A stretch of DNA of 64,000 bases from Brevibacterium sp. 239c. GTDB lineage: Bacteria > Actinomycetota > Actinomycetes > Actinomycetales > Brevibacteriaceae. Of this stretch, positions 30,184 through 38,922 are shown piece by piece; positions within the stretch are counted from its first letter, which is position 1; each line of letters begins with the position of its first letter. The notes under the pieces are model-generated. The model searched no databases. It was not told where the DNA came from and saw only the letters and a list, made by a program, of their open reading frames with translations. The translations under genes were made by a program, and so were the position numbers. The stretch covers positions 1 to 64,000 of the forward strand of contig NZ_FXZH01000005.1 of assembly GCF_900169365.1 (NCBI RefSeq). Reading direction: 5' to 3'.

Positions 30184-31488
30184 TCATTCCTCCACCCGCT
30201 CAACCTTCCCAACGAGGAACACGTACGACAGCACACCCACGATGGTGATCGCAGCCATGTAGACAAACGCTGGGGCGAAGTCGATGTCGGTGACGAGGAA
30301 GCCGATGACGATCGGAGTGGCGATCGAGGAGAGGTTGCCGATGAAGTTGAACATGCCTCCGGTCAGACCGAGCAGCCGCTCCGGCGCCAATGCGGACACC
30401 AGCGACCAGGTGATCGAGGCGAAGCCGTTGCCGAAGAATGCGATCGACATGAACACGATCACCAACGCAGTCGAATCCGTATAGTTCGCGCCGAGCATGA
30501 ACACCGTCAAAGCCAGGCCTATGATGATCGGCAGCTTGCGGGCAGTGCCGAGTGTCAGTCCCTTCTTGACCATGAGGTCAGAGACCCACCCGGAAAGCAG
30601 TACCCCGACCAGGGCGGCGATGAACGGAAGTGACGCCATGAAGCCCGACTCGATGTAATCCATCCCGCGGTAATCAACGAGGTAGGTGGGGAACCAGGTG
30701 AGGAAGAACCACAGGGTCGACGTCAGACAGAACTGGCCGAGGTAGATGCCCCACAGCTTCCGTCTAGAGAGCACCACCTTCACGTCGGACCACTTGAGCT
30801 TCGGCTTGGTCTCCTTCGTCGCACCGGATTCGACGTCGACCAGTCCCCCACCGGAGGCGATGAGGTCGACCTCAGCCTGGTTGACTCCCGACTTGTCACG
30901 CGGCTCGCGATAGACGAACCACCAGATCGAAGCCCAGATGACGCCGACGACACCAGTGAGGATGAACACCCAGTGCCAGGTGAGCACTGTCTGCAGCCAG
31001 GACAGCACAGGGGTGAGCAGAGCCAGGCCAATGAACTGCCCCGAGGTGTAGAAGGCGATGACTCGACCGCGCTCACGCTCCGGGAACCACGCTGTGGCCA
31101 CCTTGTTGTTGATCGGGTATGCCGGAGCTTCGAACCCGCCGACCAAGAGCCGGAGGATGATAAGAGCGACGAACCCGCCAGACATACCCATGAACAGCGT
31201 GGCCAGGGACCACAGCACGAGGCAGGAGGCATAGAGCACCCGCGGCCTCACCCGGTCCACGAGCCACCCGCCCGGCAACTGCATCGCGGCGTAAGTCCAC
31301 CCGAATGCCGAGAGCAGAAGTCCCTGCTGGCCCGTGGTGAGATCGAACTCCTGGGAAAGCGCCGGCATCGCAATGGACAGGTTAGCCCGGTCCATGTAGT
31401 TGATGACGACGGTGATGAAGAGCAGGAGTGCGATGATGTAGCGCATCCGTGTCGGCCGCGTGGCCGTGTGCTCAGCGATTTTCGTCAT
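30184..31488 (-). CDS. MFS transporter, anion:cation symporter type (second copy)
   Basis: This 434-residue, 12-segment permease resembles hexuronate/galactonate carriers. The N-terminus TRMRYIIALLLFITVVINYMDRANLSIAMP and the R-G-R loop (FPERERGRVIAFY) are typical of the anion:cation symporter group. It overlaps the preceding MFS gene by four bases (31485-31488) and is the last gene of the galactonate operon. The substrate is probably a sugar acid, inferred from context. Confidence 0.88.
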   Translation of the reverse strand: MTKIAEHTATRPTRMRYIIALLLFITVVINYMDRANLSIAMPALSQEFDLTTGQQGLLLSAFGWTYAAMQLPGGWLVDRVRPRVLYASCLVLWSLATLFMGMSGGFVALIILRLLVGGFEAPAYPINNKVATAWFPERERGRVIAFYTSGQFIGLALLTPVLSWLQTVLTWHWVFILTGVVGVIWASIWWFVYREPRDKSGVNQAEVDLIASGGGLVDVESGATKETKPKLKWSDVKVVLSRRKLWGIYLGQFCLTSTLWFFLTWFPTYLVDYRGMDYIESGFMASLPFIAALVGVLLSGWVSDLMVKKGLTLGTARKLPIIIGLALTVFMLGANYTDSTALVIVFMSIAFFGNGFASITWSLVSALAPERLLGLTGGMFNFIGNLSSIATPIVIGFLVTDIDFAPAFVYMAAITIVGVLSYVFLVGKVERVEE

Positions 31489-32819
31489 GAGCTGGTGTCT
31501 CCGATCTCTGAGGCAGTGCCGGCAACCCGAATCGGGGCACGCAGCAGGAGCAGATAAGCGATCCCCGCGATCACCGCAACAACGGCGCCGAGGACGAATG
31601 GAATGAGGTAGGACCCCGTTGTCGTCACCAACACCCCGGTGAGCCAGGGCGAGAGCGAGCCGGCGAAGTAGCCGCCGAAGTTCTGGATGGACCCCAGCGA
31701 TGCGACACGACTTCCGGTCACGACATCAGCGGGAATCGACCAGCCCACGGCGCTCAGTGCACCGCAGAAGAACAGAGCCAGGCTCATCGCCGCCAGTTGC
31801 AAAGCGAAGTGGCCGGTGGTGACTCCGACGAGAATCGAACAGACGGCGAGCGCCCCGCCGTAGACTGCAGCAATCCGCCGCTTGCAGGCAAGAGGCGCCA
31901 GATGAGACCGCATCCTCGAGTACTTCGTAGTGAACCATCCGCCGAGGATTCCGCCGATGCCGCCGACAGCGAAGGGAATTGCCGTGTACCAACCCAATGC
32001 TTCATCAGCGACAGAATAGATGTCATTGAGCATCAGTGGGAGGAAAGTCACGAAGATGTTGAGGGTCCACACCACAGCGACGAATCCCAGCACCATCGCC
32101 CAGGTCTGTGGCTTGGTGAAGAGACGCAGCCAAGGGATGTGGCCTGTCGGAGCGTTGTTGTCTTCCTCTCTCGCCCGGATGTGTTCGAGTTCAGCCGCTG
32201 AGACCCTGCGGTCGTGTTCCGGGGACCGATAGAAGACCCAGAAGCCGATGGCCACGATGATTCCGAGCACACCGAGGATGACGAACATGGCACGCCACCC
32301 GAACCCGAGGATAAGGAAGGTGAGGATCGGTGGCGCCACCGCCGGGCCCCATTTGCTTCCCGAGTCGTAGACTCCGACTGCCGCTCCACGTTCCCTTGGC
32401 GGGAACCATTCGGAGACGATCTTCGCCGAGGTAGGTGAGACCGGTGCTTCGAAGATGCCGAGCAGGACGCGCGAGATCATGAAGTGCCACATGTGGTGGC
32501 CAAATGCCATGAGCGAGGTCGCCAGCGACCAGAAGCCCAGTGCAATGACGTAGACCGGCTTTGCACCAAGGCGGTCGGTCAGCCATCCGCCGGGCAGCTG
32601 GAAGAACGCATACGTCAGGGAAAACGCCGTACCCAGCAAGCCGATGTCGGCAGCGGTCAGCCCCAGTTCGTCGATCATATGCGGGGCGGCGATGGACAGG
32701 GACGATCGGTCCATGTAGTTGATCATCATGGCTGCCAGCAGCCAGCCGAGAATCCACCATCGGGCTCGCCCCGGCGAGGCAACACGACGTTGCTTTGTCA
32801 CTGCAGTCTGTGAGTTCAT
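31485..32819 (-). CDS. MFS transporter, anion:cation symporter type (first copy)
   Basis: This 444-residue, 12-segment permease has the family N-terminus WWILGWLLAAMMINYMDRSS and the loop WFPPRERGAAVGVYDSG. It is a relative, but not a close copy, of the next gene. AGAAGGA lies in front of the ATG, and the gene follows dgoD by 36 bases. It is expected to import D-galactonate or a similar sugar acid with protons. Confidence 0.88.
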   Translation of the reverse strand: MNSQTAVTKQRRVASPGRARWWILGWLLAAMMINYMDRSSLSIAAPHMIDELGLTAADIGLLGTAFSLTYAFFQLPGGWLTDRLGAKPVYVIALGFWSLATSLMAFGHHMWHFMISRVLLGIFEAPVSPTSAKIVSEWFPPRERGAAVGVYDSGSKWGPAVAPPILTFLILGFGWRAMFVILGVLGIIVAIGFWVFYRSPEHDRRVSAAELEHIRAREEDNNAPTGHIPWLRLFTKPQTWAMVLGFVAVVWTLNIFVTFLPLMLNDIYSVADEALGWYTAIPFAVGGIGGILGGWFTTKYSRMRSHLAPLACKRRIAAVYGGALAVCSILVGVTTGHFALQLAAMSLALFFCGALSAVGWSIPADVVTGSRVASLGSIQNFGGYFAGSLSPWLTGVLVTTTGSYLIPFVLGAVVAVIAGIAYLLLLRAPIRVAGTASEIGDTSS

Positions 32820-32855
32820 CCTTGAACGTCCTTCTCTCTTACCGAATCCGCCTGC

Positions 32856-34004
32856 TCACCATTCAGCGAAGGAACCGTCGGTGTGACGCCAGATGGGGTT
32901 GCGCCACCGGTGTCCTTCAGCTGCACGTTCGATGACGTACTCCTCATTGACCTCAATGCCCAGCCCGGGCCCGGAAGGGATGTCGATCATGCCGTCGTCG
33001 TAGTTGAACACCGTGGGGTCGGTGACGTAGTCGAGCAGGTCGTTGCTCGTGTTGTAGTGGATGCCCAGGCTCTGTTCCTGGATGAACGCGTTGTAGCTGC
33101 CAGCATCGACCTGCAGGCAGGAGGCGAGCGCGATCGGCCCCAGAGGGCAGTGCAGCGCGAGCGCGACATCGTAGGCTTCGGCCATCATCGCGATCTTCCG
33201 AGTCTCGGTGATGCCGCCCGCGTGTGAGACATCGGGCTGGATGATGTCGACGGCACCGGAGGCGATCACCTCGCGGAAGTCCCAGCGGGAGAACAGTCGC
33301 TCCCCCAGAGCAATCGGCGTCGGCGTATTGGCCATGACGTCACGCAACGAGCAGAAGTGTTCGGAGAGCACCGGTTCTTCGATGAAGAGGAGTCGATAGG
33401 GTTCGAGTTCCTTGATGAGAACCTTGGCCATCGGCTTGTGCACGCGACCATGGAAGTCGATGCCGATGCCGAAATCGTCGCCGGTGGCTTCCCGTACAGC
33501 CTGCACGTTTTCGATGACGTGATCGACCTTGGTGTAGGAGTCGATGAACTGCAGCTCCTCTGTCGCGTTCATCTTCACGGCGGTGAAGCCGCGGTTCTTC
33601 GTCTCCAGTGCCGCTGCCGCGGTGTCACCGGGCCTGTCGCCTCCGATCCACGAGTAGGTGCGGATCCGATCTCGGACCTTCCCGCCGAGCAGCTGGTGCA
33701 CTGGCTGGCCGAGCGCCTTGCCCTTGATGTCCCACAGTGCCTGATCGATGCCTGAGATCGCACTCATGAGGATCGGCCCACCGCGATAGAAGCCACCGCG
33801 GTACATGATCGTCCACAGGTCCTCGATATTCGCGGGGTCCTTGCCGATGAGCAGATCGGAGAGTTCATCGACCGCTGCGGCAACCGTGGCGGCCTTGCCT
33901 TCGATGATCGGCTCGCCCCAGCCGACGATCCCTTCATCCGTCTCGATCTTGAGGAACAGCCACCTCGGCGGCACGATGTACGTCGTCATCGACGTGATCT
34001 TCAT
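32856..34004 (-). CDS. dgoD: D-galactonate dehydratase
   Basis: This enolase-superfamily enzyme of 382 residues converts D-galactonate to 2-keto-3-deoxy-galactonate. It follows the E. coli DgoD pattern from [15 protein letters not shown] onwards. The magnesium ligands are visible in GIDFHG, FIEEPVL and LGERLF, and the catalytic histidines in DFHGR and DVSHAGG. The ATG at 34004 has AAAGG upstream; an earlier start in the frame is not needed. It is 35 bases after dgoA. Confidence 0.95.
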   Translation of the reverse strand: MKITSMTTYIVPPRWLFLKIETDEGIVGWGEPIIEGKAATVAAAVDELSDLLIGKDPANIEDLWTIMYRGGFYRGGPILMSAISGIDQALWDIKGKALGQPVHQLLGGKVRDRIRTYSWIGGDRPGDTAAAALETKNRGFTAVKMNATEELQFIDSYTKVDHVIENVQAVREATGDDFGIGIDFHGRVHKPMAKVLIKELEPYRLLFIEEPVLSEHFCSLRDVMANTPTPIALGERLFSRWDFREVIASGAVDIIQPDVSHAGGITETRKIAMMAEAYDVALALHCPLGPIALASCLQVDAGSYNAFIQEQSLGIHYNTSNDLLDYVTDPTVFNYDDGMIDIPSGPGLGIEVNEEYVIERAAEGHRWRNPIWRHTDGSFAEW

Positions 34005-34039
34005 TGGTCTGGCCTTTCGTCTGGTGTATGTCGTTGGGT

Positions 34040-34654
34040 TCAGTGGGCCTGGGCCCACGCCGAGGCGATGGCCTGTGCCCGGTTATGTACGTCTTCGGGA
34101 CGGTCGCCTCGGCGATAGAGGGAGGAACCGAGACCCAGGCCGGCAGCACCGGCGTTGCGCCATTCGGCGGCGTTGACGGCTCCCACTCCCCCGACGGGAA
34201 AGAGTTCGGTGCCGGCAGGAAGAACCTCGTTCCACGCCTTCATCCCGCTGATCCCGACCGCCGAGGATGGGAAGAGTTTGACCTTGGTGGCGCCTGCCTT
34301 GATGGCAGCGAACGCCTCGGTCGGGGTCGCGGCTCCCGGGTACGGGGTGAGCCCCATCCCGAGCGCGGTCTTGATGACGTCGGTATCGGTGTCGGGTGCG
34401 ACGATGATGCGAGCACCGGCCTGCTCACACTCGCGAACCTGATCGGCAGTGAGCACCGTGCCCGCTCCGATCTCCAACGCGTCGCCGAACCTCTCGACTA
34501 ACGCGGCGATCGAAGCCAAAGGGTCCGGTGAGTTGAGCGGAACTTCGATGGCGGAGAACCCGGCGGCGACGATGCCCTCGGCGAGGTCGAGAACCTCGTC
34601 AGAGCGAACCCCGCGGAGGATGGCGATGAGGCCGGTGGGAACGGTGTCAGTCAT
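34040..34654 (-). CDS. dgoA: 2-dehydro-3-deoxy-6-phosphogalactonate aldolase
   Basis: This class I aldolase of 204 residues splits KDPGal into pyruvate and glyceraldehyde 3-phosphate. The Schiff-base lysine is in [10 protein letters not shown], the catalytic-type Glu in AIEVPLNSP, and GAGTVLT is the third family motif. The ATG at 34654 overlaps the dgoK stop by eight bases. The longer upstream frame is within dgoK and is rejected. Confidence 0.94.
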   Translation of the reverse strand: MTDTVPTGLIAILRGVRSDEVLDLAEGIVAAGFSAIEVPLNSPDPLASIAALVERFGDALEIGAGTVLTADQVRECEQAGARIIVAPDTDTDVIKTALGMGLTPYPGAATPTEAFAAIKAGATKVKLFPSSAVGISGMKAWNEVLPAGTELFPVGGVGAVNAAEWRNAGAAGLGLGSSLYRRGDRPEDVHNRAQAIASAWAQAH

Positions 34655-35627
34655 TGGTGTTCTCCTTGGTCGGCACGACGCCGGATCGTTCGGCGATGCG
34701 GAAGAGTCCAGTGGCAGCGGCGCGCGGATCCGCTTCTGTCGTCTGTCGCCCGTGTTGGTGGAGGGCGTGTGAGTATCGCATCGTGAGGTCCGCGGTTCCG
34801 CAGACGATGAAGGGGGTGGCAGAGTCGGCTGTTGTCGTGAGTTGGGCGGCCACCTCGGCGCCGATAAGCATTCCCGAGAGGTAGTCGTTGATTTCCTCGG
34901 CGTGTAGTCGTCCGTCGAGGGCCCAGGTGCGTGCGGAGAAGATCGAGGAGGTGAGCGCGGCGGGATCGTCAGCCCCGACACTCAGTCCCCAGTCGAAGGC
35001 GTCGGGGTGGAAGTCATCGGTGGGTTCGGCCAGACGGCTGAGAATCGACGAGGTGCTCAGCAGACCGAACATCTCTCCGCTCATCGAGGTGGAGAAGTCA
35101 GTCACGCGGTGGCCCTGGCACTTGACCCATTTGGTGTGCGTTCCGGGAAGGATCACCGTGGTCGCATCGGCCTGTTCTGCATCGAGCAGACCGAGCAGTT
35201 GGGTCTCCTCTCCACGGATGACATCGGGGGCAGTCGTCTCGGTCGATGTCTTCTGCAGCCCGGGGACGATGTGGAGTTCGCCTATGGACAGTTCGACCGA
35301 CGTCAGATGCCTACCCAGGGCAGAAAGTTCGGTGGGCAGGTCGAGGTATCCAGCCTCGGCGACTCCCTGGGTCGAACCGATCATTCCGCAGGCGAGGAGA
35401 GGGAGGTGGCCGTGATCTCTGAGCCAGTCACCGATGGCGGCGTGAGCGAGCCGGGAAAAGTCGCCTTTGAGGTCGCCGGTGTCCGGACCGACGGCCATGA
35501 TTCCGTCTGATCCGTTGCGTTCAGCGAGCACGCCTCCGTCGTTGCCGATGAGGAAGGCTCGCAGTGAGCTCGTTCCCCAATCGAGGCCGATCATCTGCGG
35601 GGCCTCGGGTGGTGCCAGTTTTGCCAT
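34647..35627 (-). CDS. dgoK: 2-dehydro-3-deoxygalactonokinase
   Basis: This 326-residue kinase phosphorylates KDGal at the expense of ATP. The N-terminal MIGLDWGTSSLRAFLI, GCGMIGS-like ACGMIGSTQG and PGTHTKWV motifs are those of DgoK. The start is uncertain: ATG 35627 (MAKLAPPEAPQ) or the ATG at 35594 (MIGLDWG); neither has a strong ribosome site. It is the first gene of the operon dgoK-dgoA-dgoD-MFS-MFS. Confidence 0.9.
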   Translation of the reverse strand: MAKLAPPEAPQMIGLDWGTSSLRAFLIGNDGGVLAERNGSDGIMAVGPDTGDLKGDFSRLAHAAIGDWLRDHGHLPLLACGMIGSTQGVAEAGYLDLPTELSALGRHLTSVELSIGELHIVPGLQKTSTETTAPDVIRGEETQLLGLLDAEQADATTVILPGTHTKWVKCQGHRVTDFSTSMSGEMFGLLSTSSILSRLAEPTDDFHPDAFDWGLSVGADDPAALTSSIFSARTWALDGRLHAEEINDYLSGMLIGAEVAAQLTTTADSATPFIVCGTADLTMRYSHALHQHGRQTTEADPRAAATGLFRIAERSGVVPTKENTND

Positions 35628-35669
35628 AAGAGCCACTATGGGCAGGCGTTCCACCATGCGCCACCAGTG

Positions 35670-35684
35670 TCCCTATATGTGGGA
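35670..35684. promoter_or_regulatory. Candidate IclR operator between dgoK and iclR
   Basis: TCCC-TATATGT-GGGA is a short dyad in the 76-base gap between the divergent dgoK and iclR genes. IclR proteins bind such palindromes and usually regulate both the operon and themselves. On the minus strand it overlaps the -10-like CATATAGG of dgoK. Confidence 0.4.
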
Positions 35685-35703
35685 TAGGTGACATACTGGG
35701 GCA

Positions 35704-36480
35704 ATGAACGAAGATTCTGGAATCGTTGTCAGCGATGCGATTCCCCAGGGCACTCAGACATTGGCCAGAGGGTTGCAGATCGTCAGCGCCGTCGCCCACG
35801 GGTCCACCACGTTGAAGTCCGTCGTCGACACCACTGGAATCGGTCGATCAAGTGCGCACAGGATGATCCAGCTGCTGGTGCACATGGGTTATCTGCGGCA
35901 CGGTTCACCGGGAGAGTTTCGTCTGGGCCCCACTCTCATCGAGTTCGGCTTCACCGCGCTCAACCAGGATCCATTGCCGGTCGTCGCCAGGGAGAGCCTC
36001 GAGGCTCTCGCGGCCCGGACACAGGACACGATTCATCTCTCCGTCGAGGATGGTGAGTCGGTGCTCTATCTCCATAAGATTCCGGGGACGCGCGGTGCTG
36101 AGATGCGATCTCGCATAGGCCACCGCATGCCAATGACTCGCACCGGTGTGGGGAAGGCGCTGCTGCTCGGCCAGGAGGACCGGTGGGAACGGATGTTCAC
36201 AGCCGAGAATCCGGGGACAGACGCCTCGGCGGTGGAGGCGTTCGTCAATCGAATGCACGGGTATACCCACGACGGTGCCTCACTCGACCTCGAGGAGAAC
36301 GAACCTGGGATCCGGTGTGTGGCCGCGCCCATCCGGGATGGCAGCGGAAGCATTGTTGCAGGAGTCTCGCTGTCGGCCACTCGTCCCTACATGCCGAAGG
36401 AACGGATGCAGGCACTGGTGCCGGTGATGAAGGCAGCAGCGCGGGAGATTTCTGTGAAGCTGGGGTACCGGCAGGGGTAG
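35704..36480 (+). CDS. IclR-family regulator of the galactonate operon
   Basis: This 258-residue protein has an N-terminal winged helix (LARGLQIVSAVAHGSTTLKSV, SSAHRMIQLLVHMGYLRH) and a C-terminal effector domain with GVGKALL and CVAAPIRDGSGSIVAGVSLS, all IclR hallmarks. It is divergent from dgoK, with a 76-base shared promoter region. It probably senses galactonate or a KDGal intermediate and represses the operon. In E. coli this role is played by a GntR protein, so the family is different here. Confidence 0.92.
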   Translation: MNEDSGIVVSDAIPQGTQTLARGLQIVSAVAHGSTTLKSVVDTTGIGRSSAHRMIQLLVHMGYLRHGSPGEFRLGPTLIEFGFTALNQDPLPVVARESLEALAARTQDTIHLSVEDGESVLYLHKIPGTRGAEMRSRIGHRMPMTRTGVGKALLLGQEDRWERMFTAENPGTDASAVEAFVNRMHGYTHDGASLDLEENEPGIRCVAAPIRDGSGSIVAGVSLSATRPYMPKERMQALVPVMKAAAREISVKLGYRQG

Positions 36481-36491
36481 GACTTCGGGTC

Positions 36492-36535
36492 TCCTCCAGG
36501 TATGTTCCTGCGTTCGCAGGAACATACCTGGAGGA
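36492..36535. repeat. Near-perfect 44-bp palindrome
   Basis: Two 21-base arms (36492-36512 and 36515-36535) are perfect complements around a two-base TT centre. The motif begins TCCTCCAGGTATGTTCC. It starts 12 bases after the iclR stop and ends before the convergent GmrSD-like gene. It could be a bidirectional terminator without a U-tract or a dispersed REP-like palindrome. Confidence 0.85.
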
Positions 36536-36619
36536 TCTCACGCAACTCGAGAGCTCCCGCAACTATTAGGGGAAAGCCCACTCGGTAAGCAGCTGCGAGA
36601 TTGGAGGGGTCATGGCCCC

Positions 36620-38719
36620 TCAGTCAGTGGCGGCATTTTGAAACTCCGCACGAACGTCTCTCAATCGACGACCGTCATTGACGGCCCAGAAATACCAGCC
36701 GTTCGTGGCTTTCTGACGCAGTGCATAACCAGCGGCAGACGGACTGTAGTACTTTTTCCCATCGAATTCGATGGCACCATCCGCCGTCACCTTCGCCTTG
36801 GAGCTTGTGAAGTCACGGTGTGTTGCCGAGAGTTCATCACCACCAGCCAGCAGCCCGGCCTCGATCAGATGTTTGAGCTCCACCCAGTCTCCCGCCTTCG
36901 TCTGCGGATCGATTACTCGCCCCTCGTGGCCTTCCGGCACTGGCCACACCTTGAGCAGCTCATCGATCAACTCAGCGGTTCTCTGATCGATCAGCTTTTC
37001 GTCCCATTCAAGGTTTTCAGTCATGCCTACGACCCGGCCCGTCAGCGTGATCGTATTATGCTGCAGGAGTGCGGCACGCTTCGAACGCCAAGGACCGTTC
37101 GAAATCTTGGAATTCAATGAATTGGTCAACAGTGTTAAGTTCCCCAATCGATGAACGCGCTCCTGACGCTCCTCCTCTGCTTCCAGGGTGCTTGCCGGCC
37201 AGGTGTCCTTCCAAGCACGCGGAAGAATATGCTCGATCGGATAGTTATTGCGCTCAATCTGCGGCTGGCCCGTTTCGGCACGGTATCGGTCTTCGATAGC
37301 TTCAAGAAACATGCGCAGGCGTCCGCGGGGAAAGCGCCTATACGCTGATTCGATGGTCAGCGAATTGCGGACCTCTTCATCTCCTGGCCAGTAGGCCGTG
37401 GTTACGTTGAGCCGTGACAAATATCCAATGACGCGATCAGCTAAGTCTTCGGCGTCCGCTTCAGCGTTTGCGGCTATCACATCAGCGACGATGCGGCCTA
37501 GATTACTGCCTGACAGACGAAGAAGCTGCCTGCGGTAGATCCAGCTCTCGGCCGCTCTGATGATTCGGTCGATGTCATGTTGCGACACATTGCGTCCGGG
37601 CGCATACAACCAGATCACAAGTGGCTTGAGAACTTCAATGCCGCTGGCCGCCATTCGATAGAAGGCCATTTGAGGCGAGTTGAGGCTACCGCCGGGTCGG
37701 GCTGACGATTCTGAGAGTTCTTGATATTGAGCAGCCTGAACTTGCAGTTCCGGCAGAATGTCGCTCATCTGTCGCCTCGAATCATGTTCGATCCATGATT
37801 TGAATCGCGAGAAGGTAGCTTGCGGGCTGATTTCTTCACCAGTGATGGCGACTAGCCACTGGTTGAAGAACAGGGAACTGCGACTGACGAAATTGCGACC
37901 GACGCTGACCTCTTTCATCCAGAACTTTGACTCGAATGGCCACTCTTCGCGATATGCGCGATCAGTGTCCGCGCCCTCAAGCTCCAGGCGTTGGAACACG
38001 AAATTTCGAATCAAGTCGGCAGCCGTCAGCGGAGTTCCACGCGCATTCAGGGTCTCGAAGATCTCCTGAGAGTTCTCTGCAGCATCCAGTTCGATCGAAA
38101 CGAATTGCAACCCATCTAAGAGAACATTCGTCAGTTCTTCCGCCTTATCTGCGAAGTCCGGAGATTCCGGAGAGCCGAGCCACTGTTCCATCACTGCTGA
38201 GAAATAGCGGTGAGCAGCGACTATCTGCGAGTCTCGCTGCCTGAGCTGGTCGTAGTTGACGGGCGGCTCGGCGAGCATCACTTCGGTGAACGCCGCGCCG
38301 TCCCGATTCAGGTGCCGTAGTTTGAGGCGGCTTTCGCCATCATCGACGTATTTCTCTGAGTTGTGTGTCAGATCATCCAGCTGGCTCGCCAGTTTCACAT
38401 AATCTGCTTCTTCCAGAAGGGCACACGCTGCGTCAGCGACAATCTGCAGAGTAGTCAGTCTCTGTTGGCCATCGATGACGTTCCAGGCGATCAGTCGTCT
38501 ACTCTGTACTTCCTGCGCCTGGAGCACGACAGCGCCGAAGAAGTGAGTTGCTTCGCGGTACGGCTCCGCAATCCGCAGCTCAGCAACACGCCGGATATCA
38601 CTCCACAGCGGATCCCACTGTTCAGCTTCTTTCCACACGTAGGGACGCTGAAATAGGGGAATGACGAAATGTTGAGGCAGGTTGAACAACTGCATCGGTG
38701 TTCGTTTGAAGGTCTCCAT
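36620..38719 (-). CDS. GmrSD-like type IV restriction protein (DUF262-DUF1524) with C-terminal RAMA domain
   Basis: The protein has 699 residues. The N-terminal DUF262 part shows IPLFQRPYVW (20-29) and the nucleotide-binding-type VIDGQQRLTTLQ (81-92). The DUF1524 part has the HNH-type core YPIEHILPRAW (493-503) and HRLGNLTLL...NSKISNGPW (523-544). These two domains are fused in GmrSD-type enzymes that cut modified phage DNA. A final 80 residues (about 612-690, LIEAGLLAGGDEL, DGAIEFDGKKYYSPSAAGYA, NGWYFW) resemble a RAMA domain, found with DNA-modification enzymes. The ATG at 38719 is chosen because homology starts there. It stands alone. Confidence 0.88.
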   Translation of the reverse strand: METFKRTPMQLFNLPQHFVIPLFQRPYVWKEAEQWDPLWSDIRRVAELRIAEPYREATHFFGAVVLQAQEVQSRRLIAWNVIDGQQRLTTLQIVADAACALLEEADYVKLASQLDDLTHNSEKYVDDGESRLKLRHLNRDGAAFTEVMLAEPPVNYDQLRQRDSQIVAAHRYFSAVMEQWLGSPESPDFADKAEELTNVLLDGLQFVSIELDAAENSQEIFETLNARGTPLTAADLIRNFVFQRLELEGADTDRAYREEWPFESKFWMKEVSVGRNFVSRSSLFFNQWLVAITGEEISPQATFSRFKSWIEHDSRRQMSDILPELQVQAAQYQELSESSARPGGSLNSPQMAFYRMAASGIEVLKPLVIWLYAPGRNVSQHDIDRIIRAAESWIYRRQLLRLSGSNLGRIVADVIAANAEADAEDLADRVIGYLSRLNVTTAYWPGDEEVRNSLTIESAYRRFPRGRLRMFLEAIEDRYRAETGQPQIERNNYPIEHILPRAWKDTWPASTLEAEEERQERVHRLGNLTLLTNSLNSKISNGPWRSKRAALLQHNTITLTGRVVGMTENLEWDEKLIDQRTAELIDELLKVWPVPEGHEGRVIDPQTKAGDWVELKHLIEAGLLAGGDELSATHRDFTSSKAKVTADGAIEFDGKKYYSPSAAGYALRQKATNGWYFWAVNDGRRLRDVRAEFQNAATD

Positions 38720-38922
38720 CTTGCCCAAGATACCGTAATGTACGGTCCGAGATTCTCCGGGGTCTGAGCATTTTCCGTGTTTTTGCTTAGTAATCCGCGT
38801 CTGCGTCCTACAAAGCATTTGACCTGCACAAATCTCTAACAGTTCGGCTAGCCTGAGTGGGTATTGAACAAGCTCAGCGAAGAGCACTCCGCTCATACGC
38901 GAAACCCCTGAGGAGACCGCCA

